From: Akkermansiaceae bacterium UBA2381
Lineage (GTDB): Bacteria > Verrucomicrobiota > Verrucomicrobiia > Verrucomicrobiales > DEV007
NCBI GenBank assembly: GCA_002344215.1
Contig: DDSV01000051.1
Span: 64,023 to 128,022, forward strand
Direction of reading: 5' to 3'
Length of the DNA: 64,000 bases
A program made the position numbers and the translations under genes. The notes under the pieces were generated by a model. It ran no database searches. It was not told the DNA's origin and saw only the letters and a program-made list of their open reading frames with translations. The first letter of the stretch is position 1, and each line of letters begins with the position of its first letter. Positions 54,711 to 63,417 of the stretch are shown here, in pieces.

Positions 54711-55787
54711 ATGTGCTACGATGATCTCCCTTCCGTCAATCCCGATTCCGCCCGAGTGACCCGCTTCACCCAACTCGCCTCCGGATTCTCCCGGCCCCTC
54801 GACCGGGTTCGGCTGGAGTTTTTGAGATGGTCCGGAGGCATCGGCCGCTTTTTTGTGCGCCGTCGCGAGGCGCGTGTGCTCGCCGGGGGAATGTTGGTAG
54901 TCGCTGTCGCTTTTGGACTTACCGTCGCAGCCCCTTTCTGGCTGCTGGCCCTCGGGCCGGTGATCTGGGGCATCCCGCATGTCCTTTCGGATTTCCGGTA
55001 CCTCGTCCTGCGACCGGGTCTGCACCGTCGGGTGGAACTCGGCCTCGGGGTCGGGATTCCTCTCGTCTTGGCGGGAGCGGGCTGGTATCCGGTCCAGACC
55101 GGACTCGTCGCGGCGGTGATGGCGGGAGTGCTCGCGCGGGGGCCGGGGTTCAGAAAGCTTGCTGTCGTTGTTTTGGGGGCGGGGCTGTTCTGCTTGAGTA
55201 TCAAAGTCGGTAACCTCGCCGGGCTCGTCTTCGCCCATGCCCACAACTTCATTGCCCTCGCCTTGTGGTGGAGCTGGCGTCCAGCCTCCGGAGGGTGGCG
55301 ATTCGGGGTTCCTCTGGCGTTTCTCACCGCCGGCGCGGCCATTTGGTTCGGTTGGATTGAGCCGTCGGGCGGGGCAACGGCCTGGGCTCCTCGCGGGATG
55401 GGAGGCGACTATCACCTGGGACAACTTGCCCCCGGACTTGCCGAGCCTTGGGCGCTGCGCCTTGTCCTGCTTTTCGCTTTCGCCCAGGCGGTGCACTACG
55501 GAGTCTGGCTGCGGCTCATCCCCGAGGAGGACAGGCCGCAACCGACTCCGCGGACTTTCGGGGCGAGTTTCCGGGCCCTTGAGAAGGATTTCGGATCGAT
55601 TTTGCTCTGGAGTTCAGTGGTGCTGATGTTAGGGCTTGCGATCTGGGCGACGATGGACCTGATCGAGGCACGGGCTTCCTACCTGCGGATGGCGCTTTTT
55701 CATGGCTACCTCGAGCTTGCGGCGGCGGCGCTGCTCTTTGTGGAGGGGCGCCGGGGTTTCGAGGCAACACGGGAGGCGCTACGATGA
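54711..55787 (+). CDS. Multispanning membrane protein with conserved His residues (unknown)
   Basis: A 358-residue protein with about eight membrane helices. It has intramembrane His residues in GIPHVLSDFRYLV, FAHAHNFIALALWW, VHYGVWLRLIPEED and FHGYLEL. This layout recalls the Brp/Blh carotene-dioxygenase family, but the match is not close enough to call it. The start is uncertain: GTG 54756 would leave a proper gap to the divergent gene. It overlaps the following gene by 4 bases (ATGA), so the two form a unit. Confidence 0.75.
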   Translation: MCYDDLPSVNPDSARVTRFTQLASGFSRPLDRVRLEFLRWSGGIGRFFVRRREARVLAGGMLVVAVAFGLTVAAPFWLLALGPVIWGIPHVLSDFRYLVLRPGLHRRVELGLGVGIPLVLAGAGWYPVQTGLVAAVMAGVLARGPGFRKLAVVVLGAGLFCLSIKVGNLAGLVFAHAHNFIALALWWSWRPASGGWRFGVPLAFLTAGAAIWFGWIEPSGGATAWAPRGMGGDYHLGQLAPGLAEPWALRLVLLFAFAQAVHYGVWLRLIPEEDRPQPTPRTFGASFRALEKDFGSILLWSSVVLMLGLAIWATMDLIEARASYLRMALFHGYLELAAAALLFVEGRRGFEATREALR

Positions 55788-56110
55788 CCTGGTTGACGGC
55801 CTATTTGGTGACGCAGGCGGTCGAGGTCCCGATTTATCTCTATGCAGGACGGCGTCTCTCCGCGCCGCGTCGCTGGCTTTTCGCGATTGGAGCGAGCACG
55901 GTGACCCATCCGGTGGTATGGTTTGTCTTTCCCTGGGAAACGGGCTCCTGGGGGCTGTGCTTCGTCCTCGCGGAAACCTTTGCGGTGGTCGTCGAGGGCG
56001 GGCTCGGGAAGTGGGCCGGCCTGAAGCGGCCCTGGGTTCGGGCTTTGGTGGCGAACGGGGCGAGTGTGGTGGTGGGTTTCATGGTCCAGTGGATTGTCCG
56101 GGTTTCCTGA
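55784..56110 (+). CDS. Small membrane protein, partner of the preceding gene
   Basis: A 108-residue protein with about four short membrane helices: WLTAYLVTQAVEVPIYLYAG, GASTVTHPVVWFVFP, CFVLAETFAVVVEGG and NGASVVVGFMVQWIV. It carries a Glu-rich core (QAVEVP, ETFAVVVEG). The 4-base overlap with the large membrane protein means they are cotranslated and probably form a complex. No family assigned. Confidence 0.75.
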   Translation: MTWLTAYLVTQAVEVPIYLYAGRRLSAPRRWLFAIGASTVTHPVVWFVFPWETGSWGLCFVLAETFAVVVEGGLGKWAGLKRPWVRALVANGASVVVGFMVQWIVRVS

Positions 56111-56237
56111 GATTCCAGTCGATCCGACAGGGTTGGATGGCCCATTGGACAGGGTTTCGTCTCACGCTATCACGTGCCGATCCGCATTTGGAAAGAGCGC
56201 TGAACGGCCCGAATTTGGCTTCCTCACGAAAACACCA

Positions 56238-59200
56238 ATGTTCCCCTCCTCCTCCAGACCTTTTTTGATCCTCTTCGCCTTCGCCGTGGGTTGCGGATCT
56301 GAGCGAGCTGCTCTCGCCGCGCCCGATTGGAAGACGATTGAACCCGTCTTGAGTGCCAAATGCTACAGCTGCCACGGGGGAGAAAAGACCAAGGGTGAAA
56401 TCGATCTGAAGGCGCTCGCGGCCGACCCGAAGATGGACGAGCATTTTGAGCTTTGGGATCGTGTCCTCGATACGGTCGAAAGTGGCGAGATGCCGCCGCC
56501 CAAAGCGGAGCCGCTGGTGCCGGTGGAAGAGGAAAGAATCACCGCCTGGGTCACCGGCTCGCTCGATGCCCTCGCGGCGGCAAACTCGGGCGACCCCGGT
56601 CCGGTCACGATGCGCCGACTCACGAATGCGGAATACGACCGATCCCTCCGCGATCTCACCGGTCGTGACTACAGGCTCGCGAAGGAGTTCCAGACGGACG
56701 GAGGAGGAGGTGAAGGCTTCTCGAACACGGGAGATGTCCTCTTTCTCAGTCCCGCCGCGCTCGATAAATATTTCAACGCTGCGCGTCAGCTGGCCGATCA
56801 TGCCACCATCATGCCCGGCACGGGAATTGTGTTTCACGAAAGCCGGATCGGCCTGCGCGGACCCGAGCAGTTCAAGGCCCATGCCGAGCAGGGACTCTAT
56901 GTGTGGTATCAGCAGAAAGCCGCGCCCCACCTGCCTGCCGATCTCGAAGACATGCGCGAGGGTGATTACCTTCTCGCCTGTTGGAAACACCAGCATCTGA
57001 AGACGCCGCTCGACGTTCTCGCGAAGGAGGCGGGACTTAAGCTGCCCTTCCTGCAGAACTGGTGGAATCTCGTCTCCAAGCCCGACCCGAAGTCGCGCTT
57101 CCTCGACCTCGTCCGTGTGCCGTGGCGTGAGCTGCCCGCGCCTGATGCGGCCAAGCCGAAGGAGGTACCCGCCGCCGTGACCACCCGCATCGCGCAAATC
57201 GAGGCGGACCTGCTCTCGTGGAACAATCAGAAAAAACCCGGCAGTGGAGTACAGCGCCGCCAGCAGGACTCCGACGGGATTCGCCCCTATCCCATGGATG
57301 CCTTCGTCAAAGGCAAGAGCCAGGTGCATCTCTGCTTCGGCGACATCGGCGATGGCAATGCCGGAGACATCGCTCTGGTCACGAAGATCGATGTGAAGCT
57401 TGAGAAGGGCGGCGTCAATTATTTTACCTGGCTTGAAAAAACGATAGGCGAGCTCAAAAAGCAGGTCGCTGCCAATCCCGCACCCGCGAACCCCGACGAA
57501 CTGAAGAAGCGCCTCGTCTCCCTTGAGACGGCCCGCGGCCTTTTCGGCAAACACCCCAAGCCCGAACGGAAGATCGAGCCGCAGGTTCTCGCCGTCGCCG
57601 CGCCAAAAGTGATCACCCTGCCGCTGCCTCCGGGAGCTGTCTCGCTGCGAGCTGACACGAAACTTGATTACGAAAATCCCGAAGTGGACCAGGCTACGAT
57701 CCAGTGGACCGCGACCACCGAAACGCCGCGGGACGTGACGAAGATCATCCCCGGTGTGCTGACGATCTGGAAGATCCAGACCGAGGCGGCGCGTCGCACG
57801 ATGGGTGAATTCCACGTTTTTCGTGTTGCCTTCCCCGACATGTTCGAGCGCCGACTTGAGGAAGTGGCCCGCAATCTCAATCGGGGCAAACCGGGTTACA
57901 CCGTTTACTATTTCAGCGACGAACAACTCGGAGAGGTCCTCGGAGAAAAGGAGAAAGCCACCCTCACGGCAATGAAGAAAGACTGGAGCCTGGCCGGTCC
58001 GAGGCAGCTCAACGACCAGCAGAAGGGTGAGTTCGACGGGGCCATGGTATGGCACCTTCATCAGTTTGCCGCGCGGGCGTGGAGACGACCGCTCGCCGAG
58101 CCCGAGAAACAAACGCTCGCGGCCTTTTATCATGAGCGACTCAAGCAGGGGCTCGACCGTGAATCGGCGGTCCGTGAGGGACTTGTCAGGGTGCTCGTCT
58201 CGCCTCATTTCCTTTTCAAAGCGGAGACCCTGCCCGCCCCCGGAACCCTGACAAACGCCCCCGGCGGCAGCGACCTGCCCCTTTCCTCGTGGGAGCTGGC
58301 CTCGCGCCTCAGCTATTTCCTCTGGTCTTCGATTCCCGATTGGGAACTCCGCAAAGCGGCGGAGAATGGCAGCCTGCTCAAGCCTGAGGTCCTCACAGCT
58401 CAGGCGGCCCGAATGATGAAGGATCCCCGCGCCTCCGCCCTCGCCGAGGAGTTCGCGGGGCAGTGGCTGAAGTTCTCCGCCTTCGAGGAACACGATGGAG
58501 TCGATACGGAAAAATATCCCGAAATGACGCCCGAACTGCGCGCCGACATGAAACGCGAGGTCGTCGAGTATTTCACCCGTCTCTTCCGCGAGGATAGACG
58601 GGTCGCCGATATCGTCATTGGCGAGACAAGTTTTCTCAACGAACGCCTTGCCAAATTCTACGGTGTGCCCGGTGTCACCGGTCCGGAGTTTCGCGAGGTC
58701 AAAGTTTCCGCTCACCATCGCGGCGGATTGCTCGGGATGGGGGCGATCCTGACAAAAACCTCACGACCGAACCGCACCAGCCCGGTGGTGCGCGGAGAGT
58801 TTCTCTACGCGGTAGTCCTCGGCAACTCCTCACCTCCGCCTCCGCCGAATGTGCCGCAGCTTGAGAAAGGTCTGAAACCCGCCTCGCTTCGCGAGGCGCT
58901 CATGAAACACCGGGAGGATCAGGCCTGTGCCGTCTGCCACGACCGCATCGATCCGCTCGGCTTCGCCCTCGAGTCCTTTGATCCGATCGGCCGCTTCCGC
59001 ACCGCTGACGAGAGTGGGGGAATGATTGACGATACCGGCTCGCTTCGTGACGGCACCACCTTCAAGGGTATGGACGGGCTGCGCGACTACCTCGCCAAAA
59101 ACAACGGGCAATTCACCGGGCACTTCAGTCGCAAGCTCCTCGGCTATGCTCTTGGTCGTTCCGTCCTTCCGAGCGACAAGGAATTGCTCGCGAAGATCTC

Positions 59201-59315
59201 CACTTCCATCGAAGCCCGCGAGGGCAAAGTATCCGCCGTTGTCGCCGAGATCGTAACCAGTCGTCAATTCCTCAATCGCCGCCACGAGGCGCCCGCCCTC
59301 GCCGCGAATCCCTGA
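56238..59315 (+). CDS. Cytochrome c-like + DUF1587/1592/1595/1588/1585 protein
   Basis: A 1025-residue exported protein. ATG 56238 opens the signal. CYSCH at 42-46 is a heme motif; DUF1587 is near 120 (TMRRLTNAEYDRSLRDLTG), a long linker region follows, then DUF1595, DUF1592 (SRLSYFLWSSIPD), DUF1588 (CAVCHDRIDPLGFALE, heme-like motif from 897) and DUF1585 at the end. It is the second class of PVC cytochrome-like protein, normally paired with DUF1552. The 120-430 segment is longer than usual and unassigned. Role not established. Confidence 0.92.
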   Translation: MFPSSSRPFLILFAFAVGCGSERAALAAPDWKTIEPVLSAKCYSCHGGEKTKGEIDLKALAADPKMDEHFELWDRVLDTVESGEMPPPKAEPLVPVEEERITAWVTGSLDALAAANSGDPGPVTMRRLTNAEYDRSLRDLTGRDYRLAKEFQTDGGGGEGFSNTGDVLFLSPAALDKYFNAARQLADHATIMPGTGIVFHESRIGLRGPEQFKAHAEQGLYVWYQQKAAPHLPADLEDMREGDYLLACWKHQHLKTPLDVLAKEAGLKLPFLQNWWNLVSKPDPKSRFLDLVRVPWRELPAPDAAKPKEVPAAVTTRIAQIEADLLSWNNQKKPGSGVQRRQQDSDGIRPYPMDAFVKGKSQVHLCFGDIGDGNAGDIALVTKIDVKLEKGGVNYFTWLEKTIGELKKQVAANPAPANPDELKKRLVSLETARGLFGKHPKPERKIEPQVLAVAAPKVITLPLPPGAVSLRADTKLDYENPEVDQATIQWTATTETPRDVTKIIPGVLTIWKIQTEAARRTMGEFHVFRVAFPDMFERRLEEVARNLNRGKPGYTVYYFSDEQLGEVLGEKEKATLTAMKKDWSLAGPRQLNDQQKGEFDGAMVWHLHQFAARAWRRPLAEPEKQTLAAFYHERLKQGLDRESAVREGLVRVLVSPHFLFKAETLPAPGTLTNAPGGSDLPLSSWELASRLSYFLWSSIPDWELRKAAENGSLLKPEVLTAQAARMMKDPRASALAEEFAGQWLKFSAFEEHDGVDTEKYPEMTPELRADMKREVVEYFTRLFREDRRVADIVIGETSFLNERLAKFYGVPGVTGPEFREVKVSAHHRGGLLGMGAILTKTSRPNRTSPVVRGEFLYAVVLGNSSPPPPPNVPQLEKGLKPASLREALMKHREDQACAVCHDRIDPLGFALESFDPIGRFRTADESGGMIDDTGSLRDGTTFKGMDGLRDYLAKNNGQFTGHFSRKLLGYALGRSVLPSDKELLAKISTSIEAREGKVSAVVAEIVTSRQFLNRRHEAPALAANP

Positions 59316-59363
59316 ACCGCATCTCCTTTACTGCTCTACTTCTTCACTCCTCTCCTTCTTCCT

Positions 59364-60683
59364 ATGAATACCTCCCGCCGCCGTTTCCTCCGGGGAACCG
59401 GGGTTGCCCTCGGGCTTCCCTGGTTCGAATCCATTTCCGCCTTTGGAGCCGAGCCAGCCAAAAACAACAGTGCTCCGCGCCGTCTTGCGGTCTGTTTCAC
59501 CGGCAACGGAGTGAACCCGAACCACTGGGGTGCGACGATGGGAGCGAAGGGAATTGAATTTGCCAATTCGCTGCGTCCGCTTGAGCCGATTAAGGACAAG
59601 GTCGCCGTTTTCAAGGGCCTCTGGAATCCCACCACGGTTGAGGGTGAGGGCGGGCATTATCCGAAGATGAACGTGCTGTCGGGTCTGCGCGTTAAGAAGA
59701 CAACCACCGACGTTGAAGTCGGAACGACGATGGACCAGATCGTCGCCGCGCATACCGGACGTTTTACTCCCGTTCCTGGCATCGTTCTCGGGACGGAGCG
59801 ACCCAGTTACTCGACGGACTCGGGCTTTACCTCGATTTATTCCGCCTATATCTCATGGAGCAGTCCGACGACCCCGGCTCCCAAGGAGATATTCCCGCAG
59901 CAGGCCTTTGATCAGCTCTTCGACGACGGCAGCAAACGTCAGCGTGACAAGAGTATCCTCGACCTTGTTCTCGAGGATGCGAAAGGACTGCGCACCCGTC
60001 TTAGTGTGCGTGACAGTCAGAAGCTGGACGAGTATCTCTCCTCCGTCCGTGAGATCGAGAAGCGCGTCGAGCAGGCGGAGAAAATCAGTCAGGCTGAAAC
60101 AGGCGGACAGGGCTGGCATCCTTCGGTGAAAACGCCGACGATTGGCCGTCCGGCTGCGGGCATTCCCGCGAGCTCCGAGGAGCATCTCCGTCTCATGTTC
60201 GAGATCCTCCTCCTTGCTTTCCAGATGGATCGCACGCGGGTGGCGACCTTCATGCTTAACAATGACCTTTCGAACATGCGCTTCCCCAGCCTCGAGGGAG
60301 TGAGTTCAGGCATCCATGAACTCTCCCACCACGCCGGTGATGAGACCCGCCTTGCTCACTACCAGAAGGTCAACGAATTCCAGGTCAAACTCTGGGCCGA
60401 GTTTCTCCAGAAAATGGCCGCGACAAACGAGGGGGAACGTTCGCTCCTCGACAACAGCATGATCCTACTCACGAGCAGTCTCATGGACGGCAACGCCCAC
60501 GATTCCAAGCAACTCCCCGTCGTCCTCGCCGGAGGAGGAGGCGGCACGATCAAGGGCGGCCAGGCTTATGATTTGAGCAATGATCCGAACCGGAAACTCT
60601 GCCGCCTGCATCTCGCCCTGATGGATCGAATGGGCGTTCAGGTCGGGAAGTTCGGGGATGCGGAGAATGCGCTGGCGATTTGA
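59364..60683 (+). CDS. Tat-exported DUF1552 protein
   Basis: A 439-residue protein with a Tat signal (SRRRFLRGTGVALGLPWF) and a DUF1552 domain: FTGNGVNPNHWGA, LKPLEPIKDKV-type segment, SYSTDSGFTSIYSAYISW and the FQMDRTRVATFML strand, then HELSHHAGDE. Partner of the preceding gene, 48 bases away. The fold is related to DUF1501 and sulfatases; enzymatic activity is unproven. Confidence 0.93.
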   Translation: MNTSRRRFLRGTGVALGLPWFESISAFGAEPAKNNSAPRRLAVCFTGNGVNPNHWGATMGAKGIEFANSLRPLEPIKDKVAVFKGLWNPTTVEGEGGHYPKMNVLSGLRVKKTTTDVEVGTTMDQIVAAHTGRFTPVPGIVLGTERPSYSTDSGFTSIYSAYISWSSPTTPAPKEIFPQQAFDQLFDDGSKRQRDKSILDLVLEDAKGLRTRLSVRDSQKLDEYLSSVREIEKRVEQAEKISQAETGGQGWHPSVKTPTIGRPAAGIPASSEEHLRLMFEILLLAFQMDRTRVATFMLNNDLSNMRFPSLEGVSSGIHELSHHAGDETRLAHYQKVNEFQVKLWAEFLQKMAATNEGERSLLDNSMILLTSSLMDGNAHDSKQLPVVLAGGGGGTIKGGQAYDLSNDPNRKLCRLHLALMDRMGVQVGKFGDAENALAI

Positions 60684-60951
60684 GGGGGGCCTTTTCAGTT
60701 CCTAAGCGATTCGATGGTGCTGTTCTCCCTTACCGGAGCTCACCGTGATTTCATCGTCTCCCGGGGGTAATGGCATCGAAGCAGTGACTGCAGGCGGTTG
60801 ATCGGCCTAAGGCGGATCGGTTGGAAGAGCGAGGTCGTGGGATTCGTGTGGATTGGGGCATGGGATAAATGCCAGAGAACCGAGCGCGAAACCGGCATAC
60901 ACGAGAAGAGTGGAATTCGGGCATGATCAACAGGCCTGACCCTGTTTTCCT

Positions 60952-61443
60952 CTATCCTGTTGCTCGAGATGGAACGCGGCCTCCGATCTTGTTGAGTCGA
61001 TCAAAAGCGATAATGCTTCCGGCAACAGCCACGTTAAGACTGAATTGTCCGGGGAGTGAGACAACCGAACTGCAGGATGAGAGGACATCGCCTTGGAGGC
61101 CTGAGCTCTCGTTCCCAAGAAGATAGATGGCGCGTGAAGGGTGTTCAAACTCTGCGAGAGGAAATGCTGAATCACAAAGCTCGACGCCTATAAGTTGGGT
61201 CGCATACGGCAAATTATCTCTAAAAGCCTCAAAAGTTGGATAGTTGTAGAGCGGAATTTTTGTCCAAGCGCAGGTGACGTCGCTGGCCTGCTTTTTATAC
61301 TTCTTGTCGATAGTGAAGATGAAGGAAGCACCAAAAATATAGGCGCTTCTCCAGAGAGTTCCGATATTAAACTCTTCTTGGGAATTGTGGATGCCGATGC
61401 CGAAGAATCCCTCCGATTCGTATCGTTGTTTCAATCGAGCCAT
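60952..61443 (-). CDS. SpoU/TrmH-family RNA methyltransferase
   Basis: A 163-residue minimal SPOUT enzyme: NIGTLWRSAYIFGA (motif 1 with the catalytic Arg), YLLGNESSGL (motif 2) and SLNVAVAGSIIAFDR (motif 3). It lacks the N-terminal RNA-binding extension, as do short TrmH-like enzymes that 2'-O-methylate tRNA or rRNA. The gene is AT-richer than its neighbours and stands alone, with about 270 empty bases downstream, which suggests acquisition. Confidence 0.85.
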   Translation of the reverse strand: MARLKQRYESEGFFGIGIHNSQEEFNIGTLWRSAYIFGASFIFTIDKKYKKQASDVTCAWTKIPLYNYPTFEAFRDNLPYATQLIGVELCDSAFPLAEFEHPSRAIYLLGNESSGLQGDVLSSCSSVVSLPGQFSLNVAVAGSIIAFDRLNKIGGRVPSRATG

Positions 61444-61547
61444 TTTCAGGATGGGTAGTCGTACTTGTTCAGTCTACTGAATTTTTAGATTCGCGCGTGA
61501 GCGCGGGAACACGCGAAGCGGGTAGACGGAGCGTAGAGAAGTCAACG

Positions 61548-61616
61548 GCCGTTCGGCTCGAACGGCTTACAGCAGAGATGCTCAGGCAACGTTTTCTCCG
61601 ACCGGGCCGGTCGGAG
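61548..61616. repeat. Two adjacent stem-loops
   Basis: GCCGTTC-GGCTC-GAACGGC at 61548-61566 and a perfect CTCCGACCG-GGC-CGGTCGGAG at 61596-61616. They lie between the ends of the TrmH start region and the next minus-strand gene's stop (61641). Neither is followed by a clear T-run, so they may be terminators of a non-canonical kind or structures in the transcript end. Confidence 0.4.
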
Positions 61617-61640
61617 CTACCCGAAGAATCTAGTTTCTCC

Positions 61641-62429
61641 TCACTGCTCCTCCTTCACCACCATCGCCTCCGTCAGTTCCTGCGAAGCCACCGTGAGTTT
61701 GCCCGTCACCAAATCAAATGTCCCCGTGAGTCGACCGGCGGCGTAGGTTTGGCCGGGGATCTGTTTGGGATTCATTTCAAACTCCGCCTCGACCGCCAGG
61801 CTCTTGCCGTCCGGGTTGAAGGCACAACCGATGTTGCAGTCGAGATACTCGGAGGCTTCCCCTTCCGGATTGTCCCAGATCGCGGGGGCTTTTTGGGTGA
61901 GCAAGGCGGCAAAGGCAGCGGCGACGGGTTTCTTGAGGTTGGTCTCCCGAATTTTACCGGCGGGGTCAATCTCTATGACGGCCACCTCTCGAGGAGCCCA
62001 TTTGCCCTCCATCCGGTAGACGAGGGCCCGGCTGCCTTCGCGCCAGAGTATCCTCATGCCGCCGTGGTTGCGGCCTTCGAAATCGCCATCCCCGTCGGCC
62101 AGCTTGACGATGGATTGCCCGGTTTGCAGGTCGACGAGATGATTGGAGACCTCGTAATCGGCCTTCTCAGCCTCATCGCGGAGAAGCCAGGAAATGGCAT
62201 AACGTTTGTCCGGTGAGGGGAAAACAAGCAATCCGGGCACGGAGGATTTGGCTTCGATGGCGGTTTCGGCGGGTCCCTGTTCTTCACCCCCGTCGAGTCC
62301 CCAGAGCGGCGCTTTCTCCTGCGCCGCTTCACCGGCAGGTATGTCCTGGGCGAACGACTGCGGAGCGACCGGGCAGACGAAGAGGAGCAGGGCCGGGAGG
62401 GCGAGGATGGGATGGTATATATGTTTCAT
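61641..62429 (-). CDS. Secreted protein of unknown function
   Basis: A 262-residue protein with a signal peptide (HPILALPALLLFVCPVAPQSFA). The mature region is beta-rich (VFPSPDKRYAISWLL, CAFNPDGKSLAVEAEF, GRLTGTFDLVTGKLTV), reminiscent of a partial beta-propeller or lipoprotein-carrier fold. No family assigned. It is 39 bases downstream of the DUF817 gene on the same strand. Confidence 0.65.
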   Translation of the reverse strand: MKHIYHPILALPALLLFVCPVAPQSFAQDIPAGEAAQEKAPLWGLDGGEEQGPAETAIEAKSSVPGLLVFPSPDKRYAISWLLRDEAEKADYEVSNHLVDLQTGQSIVKLADGDGDFEGRNHGGMRILWREGSRALVYRMEGKWAPREVAVIEIDPAGKIRETNLKKPVAAAFAALLTQKAPAIWDNPEGEASEYLDCNIGCAFNPDGKSLAVEAEFEMNPKQIPGQTYAAGRLTGTFDLVTGKLTVASQELTEAMVVKEEQ

Positions 62430-62468
62430 GGGGTGATCTAAACAAAAAGACTTCGGGAGTGCGAGAGA

Positions 62469-63344
62469 TTAATCGGAACAGCAGGGTGTCGACAAATCCC
62501 CGGGCGGACAGGTCGGGGCGGCGTCGGGATACCATCGCTTCTCGCAACGTCGCAGAGAATAGACGAGGATAAAGGACAACTGGATCAGCAGATACCAGGC
62601 GCTGAACTTGGAGAAGTGGACCAGCTCCCAGCCGTCCTTCTGGTTCGGGTACTGCCAGGCGCGGGCGAAGGTGCCGAGGTTTTCCGCAATCCAGATAAAA
62701 AAGGCAACGAGGCAGAAACCCAAGAGGAGGTTCAGGCGGAGCGGCCTGTCCTTCGGGGTGAAATGAATCGTGGTTTTGGCAAAGGCGACGCCCCCGGCAA
62801 GGATCAGCACCCAGCGAAGATCGGGCAGGCTGTGGTGAGTGAAGAAGTTCAGATAGGCAAGAACGGCGATCACGCCCGCAAACCAGAGCGGAGGAAATCC
62901 AGTGAAGGAAAAGTCAAAGATGCGCCAGGCGCGGGCGAGATAACTGCCGACGGCGCTATACATAAATCCAGCGAAGAGAGGAACGTTGCCGAGACGAATC
63001 AACGAATCCTCCGGATAGGCCCATGATCCGATCGTCGCCGAGGTTTTAAACAGCTCCATCGCCGTGGCCATGGCGTGGAAGAGCAGTATCACCGCCATTT
63101 CGCGCCAGCTCTCGAGTTTGAAAAGAAGCAGCGCGGCCTGGATCGTGACCGCGTAGAAGAACAGAAAATCGTAACGGGAAAGGGGTATGTCAGGATACCA
63201 GAGTCGGGTGGCAACGATTCCCAGGAGGAGCAGTCCTCCGAAAATACATGCCCAGGCCTGCTTAAAGACGAAGTAGATAAACTCCCGCCAGCGGGGATAT
63301 CGTTCGAGTGAGTCCGGAAGATAGGGGGTGAGACGGGGGATCAT
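62469..63344 (-). CDS. DUF817 integral membrane protein
   Basis: A 291-residue protein with eight or so membrane helices and the DUF817 pattern: FIYFVFKQAWACIFGGLLLLG, SWREMAVILLFHAMATAMELFKT, GSWAYPEDS, and GWELVHFSKFSAWYLL. The family is of unknown function (YoaT-like). An Arg/Cys-rich C-terminal tail ends in CCSD. It is upstream of the secreted protein gene. Confidence 0.85.
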   Translation of the reverse strand: MIPRLTPYLPDSLERYPRWREFIYFVFKQAWACIFGGLLLLGIVATRLWYPDIPLSRYDFLFFYAVTIQAALLLFKLESWREMAVILLFHAMATAMELFKTSATIGSWAYPEDSLIRLGNVPLFAGFMYSAVGSYLARAWRIFDFSFTGFPPLWFAGVIAVLAYLNFFTHHSLPDLRWVLILAGGVAFAKTTIHFTPKDRPLRLNLLLGFCLVAFFIWIAENLGTFARAWQYPNQKDGWELVHFSKFSAWYLLIQLSFILVYSLRRCEKRWYPDAAPTCPPGDLSTPCCSD

Positions 63345-63417
63345 GTGAGGGTGCGGGAACTGAGATTACGCAGCCCGTTCCGGCACTCTTTCAAAGGATC
63401 TTCACACTAGTCGCCAT

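Noticed and set aside
56079..58718. An 879-codon antisense frame under the DUF1592 gene
   Set aside because: Such long antisense frames are expected where GC-rich codons lack T in the mirrored stop positions; the + strand gene is strongly supported.
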